A DNA stretch of 34,125 nucleotides from Candidatus Aminicenans sakinawicola JGI OTU-1 (GCA_000493965.1 AWNV01000012.1:33493-67617); one strand, 5' to 3'; positions 1 to 9,253 are shown, numbered from the stretch's first letter. Numbers and translations are program-made. The notes: generated from the letters alone by a model not told the origin.

Positions 1-2
1 AA

Positions 3-536
3 GCCATAATGTCTTTCTGGTCTGACAGGTTAAATATTGCTCTTTTTACTCACCATATTCCTTTGAAAAAAGCAATAAAAAGAATAAGGAAAGACGCTCT
101 TCTTGACTTTTTTTTGCACCTCAACAGCAGCATAGAAAAGTTGTGTACCGGAAAACACAGCTTTCTGGTTTCCGGGCTGAACCCACATGCAGGAGAAGAA
201 GGCCTTTTAGGCAGAGAAGAACTCGATGAGATAATTCCCGCTATTGAAGAAGCAAAGAAAAAAGGCCTCCCCATCAGTGGGCCTTTTCCTCCGGATACTG
301 TCTGCAGGAATGCCTTTAACCATCCTGATAAGATTGTTATTGCTCTCTATCATGACCAGGGTCTTATCGCTTTTAAACTGCTTTCATTCGACACGGGAGT
401 AAACGTAACATTAGGCCTTCCATTTATCAGGACTTCTCCTGATCATGGCACTGCTTTTGATATCGCAGGTAAGGGGATAGCCAATCCTCAGAGCATGGCC
501 GAGGCCATAAAATTCGCAGTTAAATCGTGTAAATAA
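3..536 (+). CDS. pdxA: PdxA-family 4-phosphate dehydrogenase, C-terminal part (5' end outside window)
   Basis: The reading frame is open to the left edge, so about the first 150 residues of a roughly 330-residue protein are missing. Counting from the ATG at position 9, the three metal-binding histidines of PdxA are visible: H16 in THHIPL, H60 in LNPHAGEEG and H115 in ALYHDQGL. Their spacing (44 and 55) nearly equals that of E. coli PdxA (H166, H211, H266). The signature LGLPFIRTSPDHGTA follows. PdxA oxidises 4-phosphohydroxy-L-threonine in pyridoxal phosphate synthesis. The PdxA2 branch instead acts on D-threonate or D-erythronate 4-phosphate, and neighbouring sugar genes keep that alternative open. 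The family is certain; the substrate is not. The ROK kinase follows 100 bases downstream on the same strand. Confidence 0.9.
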   Translation, partial: AIMSFWSDRLNIALFTHHIPLKKAIKRIRKDALLDFFLHLNSSIEKLCTGKHSFLVSGLNPHAGEEGLLGREELDEIIPAIEEAKKKGLPISGPFPPDTVCRNAFNHPDKIVIALYHDQGLIAFKLLSFDTGVNVTLGLPFIRTSPDHGTAFDIAGKGIANPQSMAEAIKFAVKSCK

Positions 537-561
537 AACAGGATAACTATGAAAATTTGCA

Positions 562-584
562 CATTTATGTGAACTCTATAAATG
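562..584. repeat. Inverted repeat between pdxA and the ROK kinase
   Basis: CATTTAT (562-568) and ATAAATG (578-584) are perfect inverted copies separated by nine bases. The repeat is AT-only at its core and has no following T run, so it is a poor terminator. It could be an operator for the kinase gene or chance. No convincing -35/-10 pair was found near it. Confidence 0.3.
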
Positions 585-636
585 GAAGGAAAGATCTAAT
601 ATAAAAACATAGAGGTACAAAACAGGAAAAGCTGAA

Positions 637-1554
637 ATGAAGAAAGATTATGTAATTGGTGTGGACCTTGGTGGAACCAAAATCGAGGCATGCCTGCTTG
701 ATTCTGCCCAGAATCTGTTATCTCGTTACAGGGAGCCGTCCGGAGCTTCCCGCGGATTTGAATATGTAATAGAAAAAATTACAAAGGTCATATTGGAAGC
801 AGCGGGAGGAAAACAATTCGCAGCAGTCGGCATTGGGACTCCGGGCACATATGTTCCTTCAAAAGGCCGTTTGTTCGGCTCGCCGCATACTCCTGTTTAT
901 GAATGTCCGGGCTTGATTAAAAGCTTGGAAGACAGATTAACCGTGCCTGTACTGGTCGAAAACGATGCCAACTGCCTGGCTCTTGCCGAATATTATGCGA
1001 CCTGTGTTGGAAAGTATCATTATGTTATAGCTGTTATTCTAGGGACAGGGGTAGGCAGTGGCCTGATTTTGAATGATAGACTGTACCGGGGTGCGCTGGG
1101 CGGAGCAGGGGAAATCGGCCATGCTGCAATCGATATACATGGAAGAAGATGTGAATGCGGGCGGAGAGGTTGTGCCGAAGCCTATCTTTCCGGTCCCAGT
1201 CTAAGCAGAAGGTTTCATGAAATGAGCAGAAAAAAACTAGACGTACAGGAAATATATACTTTATATCAGGCTCGAAATCCGCAGGCTGTCCGCTTTTTTG
1301 ATGAAAGCTGCAAAATAATGGCCGGAATGTTGGCGAATGCGGTAACTATCCTTGACCTTGATGCCATAATTCTTGGAGGAGGTGTTTCTAATCTCCCGAT
1401 CTGGTACGAAAAAGTTCCATCTTTGCTTATGAAATCGGTATTTGGTGTGGAGAGGGAACAAATCCCTCTAATTAAGGCCAAGCTTGGGGATTCAGCCGGA
1501 GTTTTTGGTGCAGCATACCTGGCACTGCGCCACTGCGGATATATGGATTTTTAA
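637..1554 (+). CDS. ROK-family sugar kinase (NagK/Mak-like)
   Basis: This 305-residue cytoplasmic kinase would phosphorylate a hexose or N-acetylhexosamine with ATP. It has the ATP-binding DLGGTK motif at residues 10-15, the catalytic aspartate D110 in VENDANC, the phosphate loop GTGVGSG near 136-142, and GEIGH near 158-162. The ROK zinc site is complete: H162 with C172, C174 and C179 in CECGRRGC. The C-terminal GGGVSNLP and the general layout resemble E. coli N-acetylglucosamine kinase NagK more than glucokinases, but the substrate cannot be read from sequence. The ATG at 637 follows an AGGAAAA ribosome site. The gene converges on the leftward fucose-type operon, with 59 bases between the stop codons, so it may act on the same or a related sugar. 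Confidence 0.9.
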   Translation: MKKDYVIGVDLGGTKIEACLLDSAQNLLSRYREPSGASRGFEYVIEKITKVILEAAGGKQFAAVGIGTPGTYVPSKGRLFGSPHTPVYECPGLIKSLEDRLTVPVLVENDANCLALAEYYATCVGKYHYVIAVILGTGVGSGLILNDRLYRGALGGAGEIGHAAIDIHGRRCECGRRGCAEAYLSGPSLSRRFHEMSRKKLDVQEIYTLYQARNPQAVRFFDESCKIMAGMLANAVTILDLDAIILGGGVSNLPIWYEKVPSLLMKSVFGVEREQIPLIKAKLGDSAGVFGAAYLALRHCGYMDF

Positions 1555-1613
1555 ACAAGACTACCGATAATAGATTTGGAACAGATGAATTTGAGGGCAT
1601 GGCCGCGCTCCAC

Positions 1614-3140
1614 TCAGGCATAAAGCCCCTTTTCTATCTCCTCAGGTGTTCTGTAGTCATAACATTCAAAAGGAATCCCCATTTCCTCAGCCACTGCCTT
1701 CAACTCAGCAAGATAATCTCCGGGTATTGTCATTGGATGGTTGGAATTTATATTCCATTCGATTTTGCCGCAAAGTTTCAGATACCAATGCGGCCACTCA
1801 GGATTACAACGGTTTGATCTCTCACGCCATTGTTTATCACTCGGCACATCTGTCACTCCGCGCCCTGCACACAAGTACAATTTGTGATTTCGATAGGAAA
1901 AACGTGCCCAGGTAACCGTTCCAGGAATGCGCACAACAACAGAACAGGTTCCACCTCCCTTCTTGAAATACATATAAGTCTGCCGTTCTGACCATGCGCC
2001 TTCAAGAGAATCATGGCGGCCGTAAGCAAAGTAGGGAGCAAGAGCCCCAGAATTGACAAACCAGTAGAGTCTCTGCCCTGGGTCCCAGTAACGCAGGTCA
2101 CTAAAACCTGCCGGTTCTCCACCAGAAAGAAATTTTAAGACCTGCATTGTGACTGCCGCACCGTCATCTGCTTCCGTGGCAGCTACAATCGTGTTTCCAT
2201 CCGATTCAGGCCGCAGCTTATTGTTCAAGAGCCCCAGGCTCAAATCCGTTGCAGGATAATGATCAATCCAGTCCAGCTGATCTTGAATCCCAATAAAGTC
2301 CAGTCCGAACTGCCTCTTGAGTTCGAGGAGAGCAAAATAAACCTTCATCTGAAATAGAACCATGTCCTTTGTCAATGACTCTACTGGGTCATTTCCAAAG
2401 CGAATCTCCATCCCATGTTCAAGAACAAAGTTCAAAGCAGCTTCAGCCTTTCTTTCCGAGATTTTTTCAGCCATTTTTAAAAGCCTCAAACCGTCAAACC
2501 CCTCTCTTGCTATTCCAAAATATTTAAGGAAATCGGCCTCTGATATCTTATTCCACATCTGCATCGACCTTGGCCCCACAGCACCATATATGGATCCCTT
2601 GAGCTGATTAATTACAGATCTTGCTCTTTCTCTGTGCTCATGTGTTACTTCTACTCGAATCGAGTCAGGCAGAAAAGGAATATATTTCCCTTTTTCTAAA
2701 AAGGCCTCGATTGCATCTATATAACCCACATGATCATCAAATTTTTCTACAAAAAGGCGATCCGTTTCGATTCCTATATGTTCTGTCCCTGATGCAGCTG
2801 CGAAAAGCCCCACAGCACCCGGAAAATCCGGTATGGAGCTTCCAAGTAATAGTTTTGGGACTTCATGTGGAAGTTGAAACATCGGGCTTACCGAAAAATC
2901 AGGATAAGCCCACCCGGCCATGAAATTGATAAACCTATCGCCAGTTGCCCTCCTGATGATACGAAGTCCTTCTGCAACACTGGATACAGGCTTATCAGGG
3001 TTTAATAAATTAGCCTTCCAGCCGCACTTTTCAATTACCTTTATAAGTTCTTTTAATTGTCCTACTGCTACAGGCCAGACTGTGTTGTTTGGCTCCTCCC
3101 TGCTATCAAGCGGCAAGTATATATCAACGATTTTATTCAA
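1614..3140 (-). CDS. L-fucose/L-arabinose isomerase-family protein
   Basis: This 508-residue protein belongs to the FucI/AraA fold of metal-dependent aldose-ketose isomerases. The pattern ATEADDGAAVTMQVLKFLSG followed by FSDLRYWD places likely manganese ligands at E323 and D348, and the C-terminal histidine expected in this family is H468 in NSNHPMTI. These are assigned by motif position, not structure. Isomerisation of L-fucose to L-fuculose is the best guess given the Fkp, mutarotase and sugar transporters in the same operon, but the protein is a divergent member and other substrates (L-galactose, D-arabinose) are possible. The start is a TTG at 3138-3140, chosen because a strong AAGGAGG lies six bases upstream and no ATG occurs in frame until residue 74. 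It is the last gene of the leftward operon, 128 bases after the binding-protein gene. Confidence 0.8.
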   Translation of the reverse strand: MNKIVDIYLPLDSREEPNNTVWPVAVGQLKELIKVIEKCGWKANLLNPDKPVSSVAEGLRIIRRATGDRFINFMAGWAYPDFSVSPMFQLPHEVPKLLLGSSIPDFPGAVGLFAAASGTEHIGIETDRLFVEKFDDHVGYIDAIEAFLEKGKYIPFLPDSIRVEVTHEHRERARSVINQLKGSIYGAVGPRSMQMWNKISEADFLKYFGIAREGFDGLRLLKMAEKISERKAEAALNFVLEHGMEIRFGNDPVESLTKDMVLFQMKVYFALLELKRQFGLDFIGIQDQLDWIDHYPATDLSLGLLNNKLRPESDGNTIVAATEADDGAAVTMQVLKFLSGGEPAGFSDLRYWDPGQRLYWFVNSGALAPYFAYGRHDSLEGAWSERQTYMYFKKGGGTCSVVVRIPGTVTWARFSYRNHKLYLCAGRGVTDVPSDKQWRERSNRCNPEWPHWYLKLCGKIEWNINSNHPMTIPGDYLAELKAVAEEMGIPFECYDYRTPEEIEKGLYA

Positions 3141-3268
3141 TGAAAGCCTCCTTTTACTTTATTCTTCCTGGATTTTTCAACGCTCGGTTATTTTTATATA
3201 AACATTGAAGATCTACGACTGCTTCTCCTCTGTAATAAGGGAACATTTTGAAAAAATCAATTGAATTA

Positions 3269-4228
3269 TCATTTAAGCCACTCGCCAGCTTGATCGATAT
3301 TATCTTTCGTAAAAAATCTTGAATCCAGGATGATTTCTTTCGGTACGGTTTTTCCGTTTAAGATGATTCTTGCTGTTTCAACAGCTTGCCTCCCGCCTGT
3401 TGGGTATTCAAAGCTTGCCTCCATAATTCCCTGTTTGACATAGATCTGTCCTTCATGTGGCAGGCCGTCTATCCCGACAAAAATTATATCATTCTCCCGT
3501 CCTGATGCCATAGCTGCTAGGTAAGCCCCATGAGCACCAGGGTCGTTATGGGCATAAACCAGATCGATTCTGCTGAAGCGTGCCAGAGCGGATTCCATTT
3601 CTTTGCGTGCTTCTGGTTCAAGCCATTTCATGTCAGCTTCGAAAATTATCTCGATGTCACTATCAGAAATACCTTCCCTAAATCCCGTGTGGCGGTCCTG
3701 GCCTGGTGTTGAAGTCATAAGCCCCTTTAGTTCCACTACTTTTCCCCTGCCATTCAACCGTTCAACAATCCATTTTCCAACAGCTCTTCCAATTTTTTTG
3801 TTATCCGCACCTATAAAACAAGTGTACTTATCTCCCAATACTCTGCGGTCAAGCACAATAACAGGGATGCCTTTATCAAAAGCAGCAGCCACAGGAGGAG
3901 TCAGTGGGGCTGCTTCTTTCGGGGAAACGATTATAATATCAACTCCTGCATTGATAAACTCCTCGATTTGAGAGCGCTGGACGAGTGAATCATTCTGGGC
4001 ATCCTTAAAAATAATCTTGATTTCAGGGCAATTTTCTGCTGTTTTCCTGATGTCGTGGTTCATCTGGACACGCCATGGTTCTCCCAGATTACATTGACTC
4101 ATCCCGATGACCCACTTTTGGATGTTTTTTCCCTGACCTTTCTCCTTCGCTCTAGACAATTGTTCTTGCTCGCTGCATCCAACAAATACTAACAGAGACA
4201 AAATTACCGATATAAGCCATTTTCTCAT
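3269..4228 (-). CDS. Sugar ABC transporter substrate-binding lipoprotein (RbsB-like)
   Basis: This 319-residue periplasmic binding protein belongs to the type I (ribose/galactose-binding) family. A lysine/arginine-tagged hydrophobic signal ends in FVGC, giving lipidation at C18, which would anchor the mature protein to a membrane. The mature part has the usual features: IGMSQCNLGEPWRVQMNHDI at the start of the first lobe, GVDIIIVSPKEAAPLTPPV, VIVLDRRVLGDKYTCFIGADN at the hinge region, and a C-terminal YPTGGRQAVETARIILNG. A GGAG ribosome site precedes the ATG. It lies 14 bases after the permease gene, completing an ATPase-permease-binding protein set. The ligand is unknown; the operon suggests a deoxy- or L-hexose. 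Confidence 0.9.
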   Translation of the reverse strand: MRKWLISVILSLLVFVGCSEQEQLSRAKEKGQGKNIQKWVIGMSQCNLGEPWRVQMNHDIRKTAENCPEIKIIFKDAQNDSLVQRSQIEEFINAGVDIIIVSPKEAAPLTPPVAAAFDKGIPVIVLDRRVLGDKYTCFIGADNKKIGRAVGKWIVERLNGRGKVVELKGLMTSTPGQDRHTGFREGISDSDIEIIFEADMKWLEPEARKEMESALARFSRIDLVYAHNDPGAHGAYLAAMASGRENDIIFVGIDGLPHEGQIYVKQGIMEASFEYPTGGRQAVETARIILNGKTVPKEIILDSRFFTKDNIDQAGEWLK

Positions 4229-4242
4229 TTTTCTTTCTCCAT

Positions 4243-5250
4243 TTATCTCCGAGCTTTCTGGAATAAGACCGCACCCACAATTATAGTTCCGGTCAGCATC
4301 AAACGGCTTGCTTCTCCTACTGCATTTATGCTGAGTATTTTTTCGAGATATCCGATAGTCATGGCACCGATGAATGTCAATCCAATTCCTCCCCTCCCGC
4401 CCATCAGGTTTGTTCCTCCTATAACAACAATAGCTATAGCAGTGAGTTCGTAAGTCATGCCTGCTTCAGGGTCCCCCTGTAGTTCCTGCACTGCTTGACA
4501 TATACCTGCTACAGCACTGAAAAGGCCGCTCATCCCATAAGCTAAAAGTTTAGTAGCAAAAACAGGGATTCCGGAAATTCTTGCAGCCTCCTCATTGCCT
4601 CCTATTGCATAAATATAGCGTCCCAGCTTAAGCTTTGCTAGGATTATCCAGCAAATTATTATGCAGGCTAAGAAAATGATCGTTACAACAGCAATGTTGT
4701 CGCTTAATATCTTTGAATTGAGCACATTAAAAATTGGTGGGACGGGTGTATAATGATAGTTCCCATCAGGCTGTAATACAGCAGTAGAGATTTTCTGGCC
4801 GCCGGAAGCCCATTTAGCCACACCCCTGGCAAAAACCATCATTGCAAGAGTTGCGATGAACGGCTGTATCTTAAATCTTGCCGTTAGACCTCCAGAAATG
4901 ACCCCGCACGCTGTGCCAGCAATCAGGCATGCAGGAATTGTTACCCATGGAGACCAGGCATTATGGAGGCTGAAGATTGAGAATAATACAGCTGTCAGTC
5001 CAAGAATGCTTCCCACAGAAAGATCAATACCAGCAGTTATTATAACCAGAGTCATTCCGCATCCGAGAATGGCGAATACTGATATATGTCTGAGCATATC
5101 ACGATGTGTATCCCATTTAAAAAAAGCTCCATCAGCATTGAAAATCACCCCGAGAAGCAAGACAAATACGAGTGCCGCAAATGCTCTGATAAAAGGCGAA
5201 CGAAGCCACTTTTTCTGAGAAATTTCGGTTTTCAATTTGTTTTTTGTCAT
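4243..5250 (-). CDS. Sugar ABC transporter permease (RbsC-like)
   Basis: This 335-residue integral membrane protein of the ribose-type (BPD_transp_2) family would form the sugar channel as a dimer. Several hydrophobic helices are evident, and the family's characteristic GCGMTLVIITAGIDLSVGSI segment is present near residues 63-82, as is the EEAARISGIPV cytoplasmic loop that contacts the ATPase. The AIVVIGGTNLMGGRGG segment near the C-terminus is also typical. The start codon overlaps the ATPase stop codon as ATGA, indicating translational coupling. Length is normal for the family. Confidence 0.92.
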   Translation of the reverse strand: MTKNKLKTEISQKKWLRSPFIRAFAALVFVLLLGVIFNADGAFFKWDTHRDMLRHISVFAILGCGMTLVIITAGIDLSVGSILGLTAVLFSIFSLHNAWSPWVTIPACLIAGTACGVISGGLTARFKIQPFIATLAMMVFARGVAKWASGGQKISTAVLQPDGNYHYTPVPPIFNVLNSKILSDNIAVVTIIFLACIIICWIILAKLKLGRYIYAIGGNEEAARISGIPVFATKLLAYGMSGLFSAVAGICQAVQELQGDPEAGMTYELTAIAIVVIGGTNLMGGRGGIGLTFIGAMTIGYLEKILSINAVGEASRLMLTGTIIVGAVLFQKARR

Positions 5251-6815
5251 ATTTCTGTTTCGCCCATAGATGCACGTGTAATTTTTTCCTGAGTTGCTTC
5301 ATTTCCTGAATATTCCGCTGTGCGTCGTCCTCTGTGCATGACAATGATTCGGTCCGACATGGCAAGCAGCTCAGAAAGTTCAGAAGTGATAAGAAGAATG
5401 GCTAATCCTTGAGCCGTCCATTTGTTCATTAAGGCATAAATATCATGTTTTGCACCAACATCCACACCCATAGTCGGTTCATTCAGAAGTAAAACCCTCG
5501 GTTGAGTCTCAAGCCACTTGGCCAAAACGACTTTTTGTTGGTTGCCTCCTGAAAGAGTGTCAATCTCTTGATCCAGGGAGCGTGCCTTGATTCTAAGTTT
5601 TTTCGCATGTCCTGCTGCCGCCGATTCCTCAGATTGACTTCTAATCCAGCCCCACTTGGAATGTTTATTCAGGGAAGCTAACGATACGTTTCTTGTAATA
5701 CTCATGAAAGGTATTAACCCTGTGTTTTTCCTTTCGTTTGTCAGGAGTGCCAATCCATGGTTAATCGAATCTCCAGGAGATTGTATGTTAAAAGGTTTTC
5801 CATCTAAAAAAATATTGCCTTTTGCTGCCCTGCCGTAAGTACCAAAGAGTCCGTTAAAAAACTCGCTTTTGCCTGACCCTTGGAGCCCTGCAACTCCGAC
5901 TATTTCTCCAGAGTGTGCGCAGAGGGAAAAGTCTTCAACAGCCCAGCTTTTGGAGCCGGCAGGGTCCGGCAAAAAGAAATTTTCTACTTTTAAGCACTCC
6001 TTTCCGATAAGAGGGCTGCGCTCTGGAAAATGCTTGCTGATCCTGCGTCCCACCATCCATTGAATCAGGTCTTCTGGTGGAAGTTTCTGAGGGGTTGATG
6101 TGCCTATATATCTTCCGTCCCTTAATATGCTTACTCTATCTCCAATTCTGTAAATTTCCTCCAGGCGATGTGATATATAGATTATTCCACAACCTTTATT
6201 TTTCAAGTTCTTTATTATCTCAAAAAGCCTGGACACTTCAGAGTCACTGAGAGTGCTGGTTGGTTCGTCCATGATAATAATGCGGGCTTCATTTACAAGA
6301 GCCTTTGCGATCTCGATCATCTGTCGAACAGAAAGAGGACACTGTTCAATAAGAGTAGAAACGGCAACATCTACTTCCATCTGCTCAAGCAGAGATCGAA
6401 CTTGGTTTCGCTGTGTGTGATAATCCACCCACAAGCCTGCATGGGTCTTTTCTCTACCGAGAAACATGTTATCCTCAACTGACATGGAATTGATTAGGGA
6501 CATTTCCTGGTGAATGGTAGAGATACCTTTCCTTGCTGCGTCATGAGGTGATTTAAATTTTACAGTCTGGCCTTCAAGCCAAATCTCTCCCTCATAATCT
6601 GTATGGACACCTGCAATAATCTTTATAAGTGTCGTTTTTCCTGCTCCATTCTCTCCAGCCAGAATGTGGACTTCACCTGACTTTAAATCGAAAGAAACAT
6701 CGTCAAGAACCTTTACTCCGGAAAAAGATTTCCCTATATTCTCCATTCTTAACAAAATTTTTCTGTTATTGTCTTCTCCATCTCTCTTGTTCTTTATTCT
6801 TTCACTTCCGTACAT
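5247..6815 (-). CDS. Sugar ABC transporter ATP-binding protein (RbsA-like, two ATPase domains)
   Basis: This 522-residue cytoplasmic ATPase powers the adjacent permease. The first domain has a full Walker A (GENGAGKTTLIK), a signature-like LSVRQMIEIAKAL and Walker B RIIIMDEPTSTLS. The second domain has the altered Walker A GLQGSGKSE usual for monosaccharide transporters, a canonical LSGGNQQKVVLAKWL signature, and LLLNEPTMGVDVGAK, where asparagine replaces the usual Walker B aspartate. This two-domain layout is typical of RbsA/MglA/XylG. The ATG at 6815 lies 15 bases after the symporter stop; its ribosome site is weak, so coupling is likely. Confidence 0.93.
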   Translation of the reverse strand: MYGSERIKNKRDGEDNNRKILLRMENIGKSFSGVKVLDDVSFDLKSGEVHILAGENGAGKTTLIKIIAGVHTDYEGEIWLEGQTVKFKSPHDAARKGISTIHQEMSLINSMSVEDNMFLGREKTHAGLWVDYHTQRNQVRSLLEQMEVDVAVSTLIEQCPLSVRQMIEIAKALVNEARIIIMDEPTSTLSDSEVSRLFEIIKNLKNKGCGIIYISHRLEEIYRIGDRVSILRDGRYIGTSTPQKLPPEDLIQWMVGRRISKHFPERSPLIGKECLKVENFFLPDPAGSKSWAVEDFSLCAHSGEIVGVAGLQGSGKSEFFNGLFGTYGRAAKGNIFLDGKPFNIQSPGDSINHGLALLTNERKNTGLIPFMSITRNVSLASLNKHSKWGWIRSQSEESAAAGHAKKLRIKARSLDQEIDTLSGGNQQKVVLAKWLETQPRVLLLNEPTMGVDVGAKHDIYALMNKWTAQGLAILLITSELSELLAMSDRIIVMHRGRRTAEYSGNEATQEKITRASMGETEI

Positions 6816-6830
6816 ACGATCTGTCTCACG

Positions 6831-8405
6831 CTAGCCAAAAAATGCATATAATCCAATCATAACAATCACGAGTACAATTGCAAATACATAAATAGATTTA
6901 GCAGGATTTGCCTTGTTTATTTCCTTCAATGTCGGAAGGGACTTTTCTTCCGGACCCGGCTCTGTTAATAGTGATACTACTATCATAAAAAGGATCATTC
7001 CTGCTAACATAAGAAAAGCTAAGAACATAAAGTTAAGCCATCCAGGCCAGAAATTCTCCGGCCAATCAAGGACATTTGCCATTCCTAAAGCAATCGTTAC
7101 GGGCTCTCCTACCCACAGGGCCAGTTCCGCAGCTTTTGGAGTGGTTCTGCGCCACAGAACCCCCATTAAAAATACAGCTGTCAAAGGAGGGGCTATGCAG
7201 GCTATTAGCTGATTTATAGCTATAAATATTCCTTTGGGAAATTTTCCGATCATTGGAGCCCATATAACTGCGGCAAACATTGCCGCTGCAGTTGCAATTC
7301 TGCCGATTTGAAGCAATTTTTTTTCGCTGGCACTCGGCATCCATTTCCGGAAAATATCTAGTGTGAAAATCGTACTGATCGAATTAAGTCCGGCATCCAT
7401 GGTACTCAGCAGAGCTACGATAAGTACTGCAACCATAACTCCAGTCAATCCAACAGGTAGCCAGTTTGTGATTATTGTTGGATATGCCAGATCTCCATTT
7501 GAAAGGCCTGGATACATGGCAAAAGCAATAATTCCAGGCAGGACAAATATAAAAACAGGGAGTATTTTAATGAAGCCTGCAAATATCACTCCAAGCTGTC
7601 CATGCCTTAAATCCTTTGACCCAAGCAGCCGTTGCACCATCAGTTGGTCAGTACACCAGTACCATATTCCTAATACAGGATATCCGAAGACAATCGCATA
7701 CCACGGCATTTCCGGATCGCTTGCCGGACGCAGCATTGACCAATAATCAGAAGGTACTTTTGAAACCAACTGGCTTATTCCGCCGACTTTTACTAATCCA
7801 ATGACCACCAGCACCATAGAACCTATTATCATGACATTAGCCGAAAATGTTTCTGTCACCACAACGGCAGCAAGACCCCCAACAATTGTGTAGCTTGCAG
7901 CCAGTACGGATAGAATGATTATACTCGTCCACAGGGGCCAGCCCAGAAACGCATGGATTACTAATCCACCTGCATAGAGTGCGACTCCTAACCGGATAAA
8001 CACTGTTGTTGTCACATTCAGCCAGCCTAAAAAATCACGGCACTTACGGCTGTACCTTCTCTCCAGAAATTCAGGCATTGTACTGACTTTTGTCGTAAGA
8101 TAATAAGGTGCAAATACCAAAGCCAGCAGCAAGAGACTTCCGGATGCCATCCATTCATAGTTTCCATGAAGGAGGCCGCACATATATCCGGCACCGGCCA
8201 GGCCAACCAGGTGTTCTGCTGAAATATTACTTGCAAAAATTGAGAAGCCTATCATTGGCCATCTAACATTTCTTCCTGCCAGGAAAAAATCTATATTTCC
8301 TCTGAGTTTACGGCCTCTGAGCATCCCCACTGCAACCAGAGTCAAGACGATCACTGCGATTACAGCAAAATCTATCACATGTAAAGGTTGAACACCTTCA
8401 ATCAT
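6831..8405 (-). CDS. Sodium:solute symporter, SSS family (SGLT-like sugar transporter)
   Basis: This is a membrane protein of about 524 residues with some 13-14 hydrophobic helices. It belongs to the sodium/solute symporter family: the N-terminal segment with RGRKLRGNIDFFLAGRNVRW, the motif FGYPVLGIWYWCTDQLMVQR with its sugar-transporter-like WYWCTDQ, and LLSTMDAGLNSISTIFTLDI resemble SglT/SGLT sugar carriers. The ATG at 8405 was chosen because GAGGTG lies just upstream; an in-frame TTG at 8450 is a weaker alternative. It sits between the mutarotase lipoprotein and the ABC transporter, so the operon appears to carry two independent uptake routes. The substrate is inferred, not seen. Confidence 0.92.
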   Translation of the reverse strand: MIEGVQPLHVIDFAVIAVIVLTLVAVGMLRGRKLRGNIDFFLAGRNVRWPMIGFSIFASNISAEHLVGLAGAGYMCGLLHGNYEWMASGSLLLLALVFAPYYLTTKVSTMPEFLERRYSRKCRDFLGWLNVTTTVFIRLGVALYAGGLVIHAFLGWPLWTSIIILSVLAASYTIVGGLAAVVVTETFSANVMIIGSMVLVVIGLVKVGGISQLVSKVPSDYWSMLRPASDPEMPWYAIVFGYPVLGIWYWCTDQLMVQRLLGSKDLRHGQLGVIFAGFIKILPVFIFVLPGIIAFAMYPGLSNGDLAYPTIITNWLPVGLTGVMVAVLIVALLSTMDAGLNSISTIFTLDIFRKWMPSASEKKLLQIGRIATAAAMFAAVIWAPMIGKFPKGIFIAINQLIACIAPPLTAVFLMGVLWRRTTPKAAELALWVGEPVTIALGMANVLDWPENFWPGWLNFMFLAFLMLAGMILFMIVVSLLTEPGPEEKSLPTLKEINKANPAKSIYVFAIVLVIVMIGLYAFFG

Positions 8406-8474
8406 ATTCACCTCGTTGATATGAAAGTTTTGCGTCAATAATCCAGGCAAAATATCTTGGATAATCTTCGCTGT

Positions 8475-9188
8475 CTAATCTGAATGAAAGACTTCTTCCA
8501 TCCTGCTCCATCGGACATAGGATACATCAGGGGAGACCTGCATGATTAAATCATCAAGTCCACGTTCTAATATTTCTCTGTCTGTATCAGGATCTTTTTC
8601 GTAATATTCAAAATAAGCATACAATCTGTTCTCTTTGCGATAAATACAAAAATTTTGAATGCCCGTCTGTTTCAGTTCTTCTGGAAGGGTGAATTTGGTT
8701 TGAAAATCGCAGCCTATTAATTCGGCTGTATAAGCGTATCTCATGGCTTTGGCTGAGGGAACATGTTTTTCTCCATGATGAAGGATTTCTTCCATTTCTG
8801 CCCACCATTCACCTTCTTTCCTGTTTTCCATCGGTTCCTGCATCGGATCTGTCAATTTCCACCATTCCTGAGTTGTTTTATCCTGTCCGATTTTTTCCAT
8901 ATCAGCCTGATAATCAGTCCCAATATACTCATAGAATGAAAACAATGTGCCTTTTAGCAGAAATATGGAATAATTGCGCATGTTGGATTCGTATATCCTC
9001 TTAAGGACGTAAGGAAATGTGTGTTTGTGCAGTATAATATACCTTTCTTCGAATTCCGGCCTGACTTTAATCAAGCTTCCGAATCGCTCTGATTTCTGAC
9101 CGGCCTGACTGGATGGCTGTGTTTTGCATCCTGAAATAGAAATAAGAAACAACAGTGCCAAAATCAAAGTTCCAATATGTTTTTTCAT
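8475..9188 (-). CDS. Lipoprotein with RhaM-type sugar mutarotase domain (probably tandem)
   Basis: From the ATG at 9188, preceded by an ideal AGGAGG, the product has 237 residues. It begins with a signal MKKHIGTLILALLFLISISG followed by C21, so a lipoprotein outside the cytoplasm is predicted. The next ~105 residues match the L-rhamnose mutarotase (RhaM/YiiL) family: YIILHKHTFPYVLKRI with the family's histidine, NYSIFLLKGTLFSFYEYIG, TTQEWWKLTDPMQ and WAEMEEILHHG. The second half (IQNFCIYRKENRLYAYFEYY ... VRWSRMEEVFHSD) resembles the family again but lacks the WW pair and the early histidine, so it looks like a degenerate second copy. Known family members interconvert anomers of L-rhamnose or L-fucose and are generally cytoplasmic, so an exported form is unusual. 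The next gene upstream is Fkp. Confidence 0.8.
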   Translation of the reverse strand: MKKHIGTLILALLFLISISGCKTQPSSQAGQKSERFGSLIKVRPEFEERYIILHKHTFPYVLKRIYESNMRNYSIFLLKGTLFSFYEYIGTDYQADMEKIGQDKTTQEWWKLTDPMQEPMENRKEGEWWAEMEEILHHGEKHVPSAKAMRYAYTAELIGCDFQTKFTLPEELKQTGIQNFCIYRKENRLYAYFEYYEKDPDTDREILERGLDDLIMQVSPDVSYVRWSRMEEVFHSD

Positions 9189-9253
9189 TGCACCTCCTAA
9201 TACTTTAATAATCAACAGTCCAGGTCGATTAAAAACCTGAGACAGGCCCTCAA

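Noticed and set aside
9189..9215. Longer start for the mutarotase lipoprotein
   Set aside because: Nine extra residues would precede the signal peptide, while the ATG at 9188 has a perfect AGGAGG immediately upstream.
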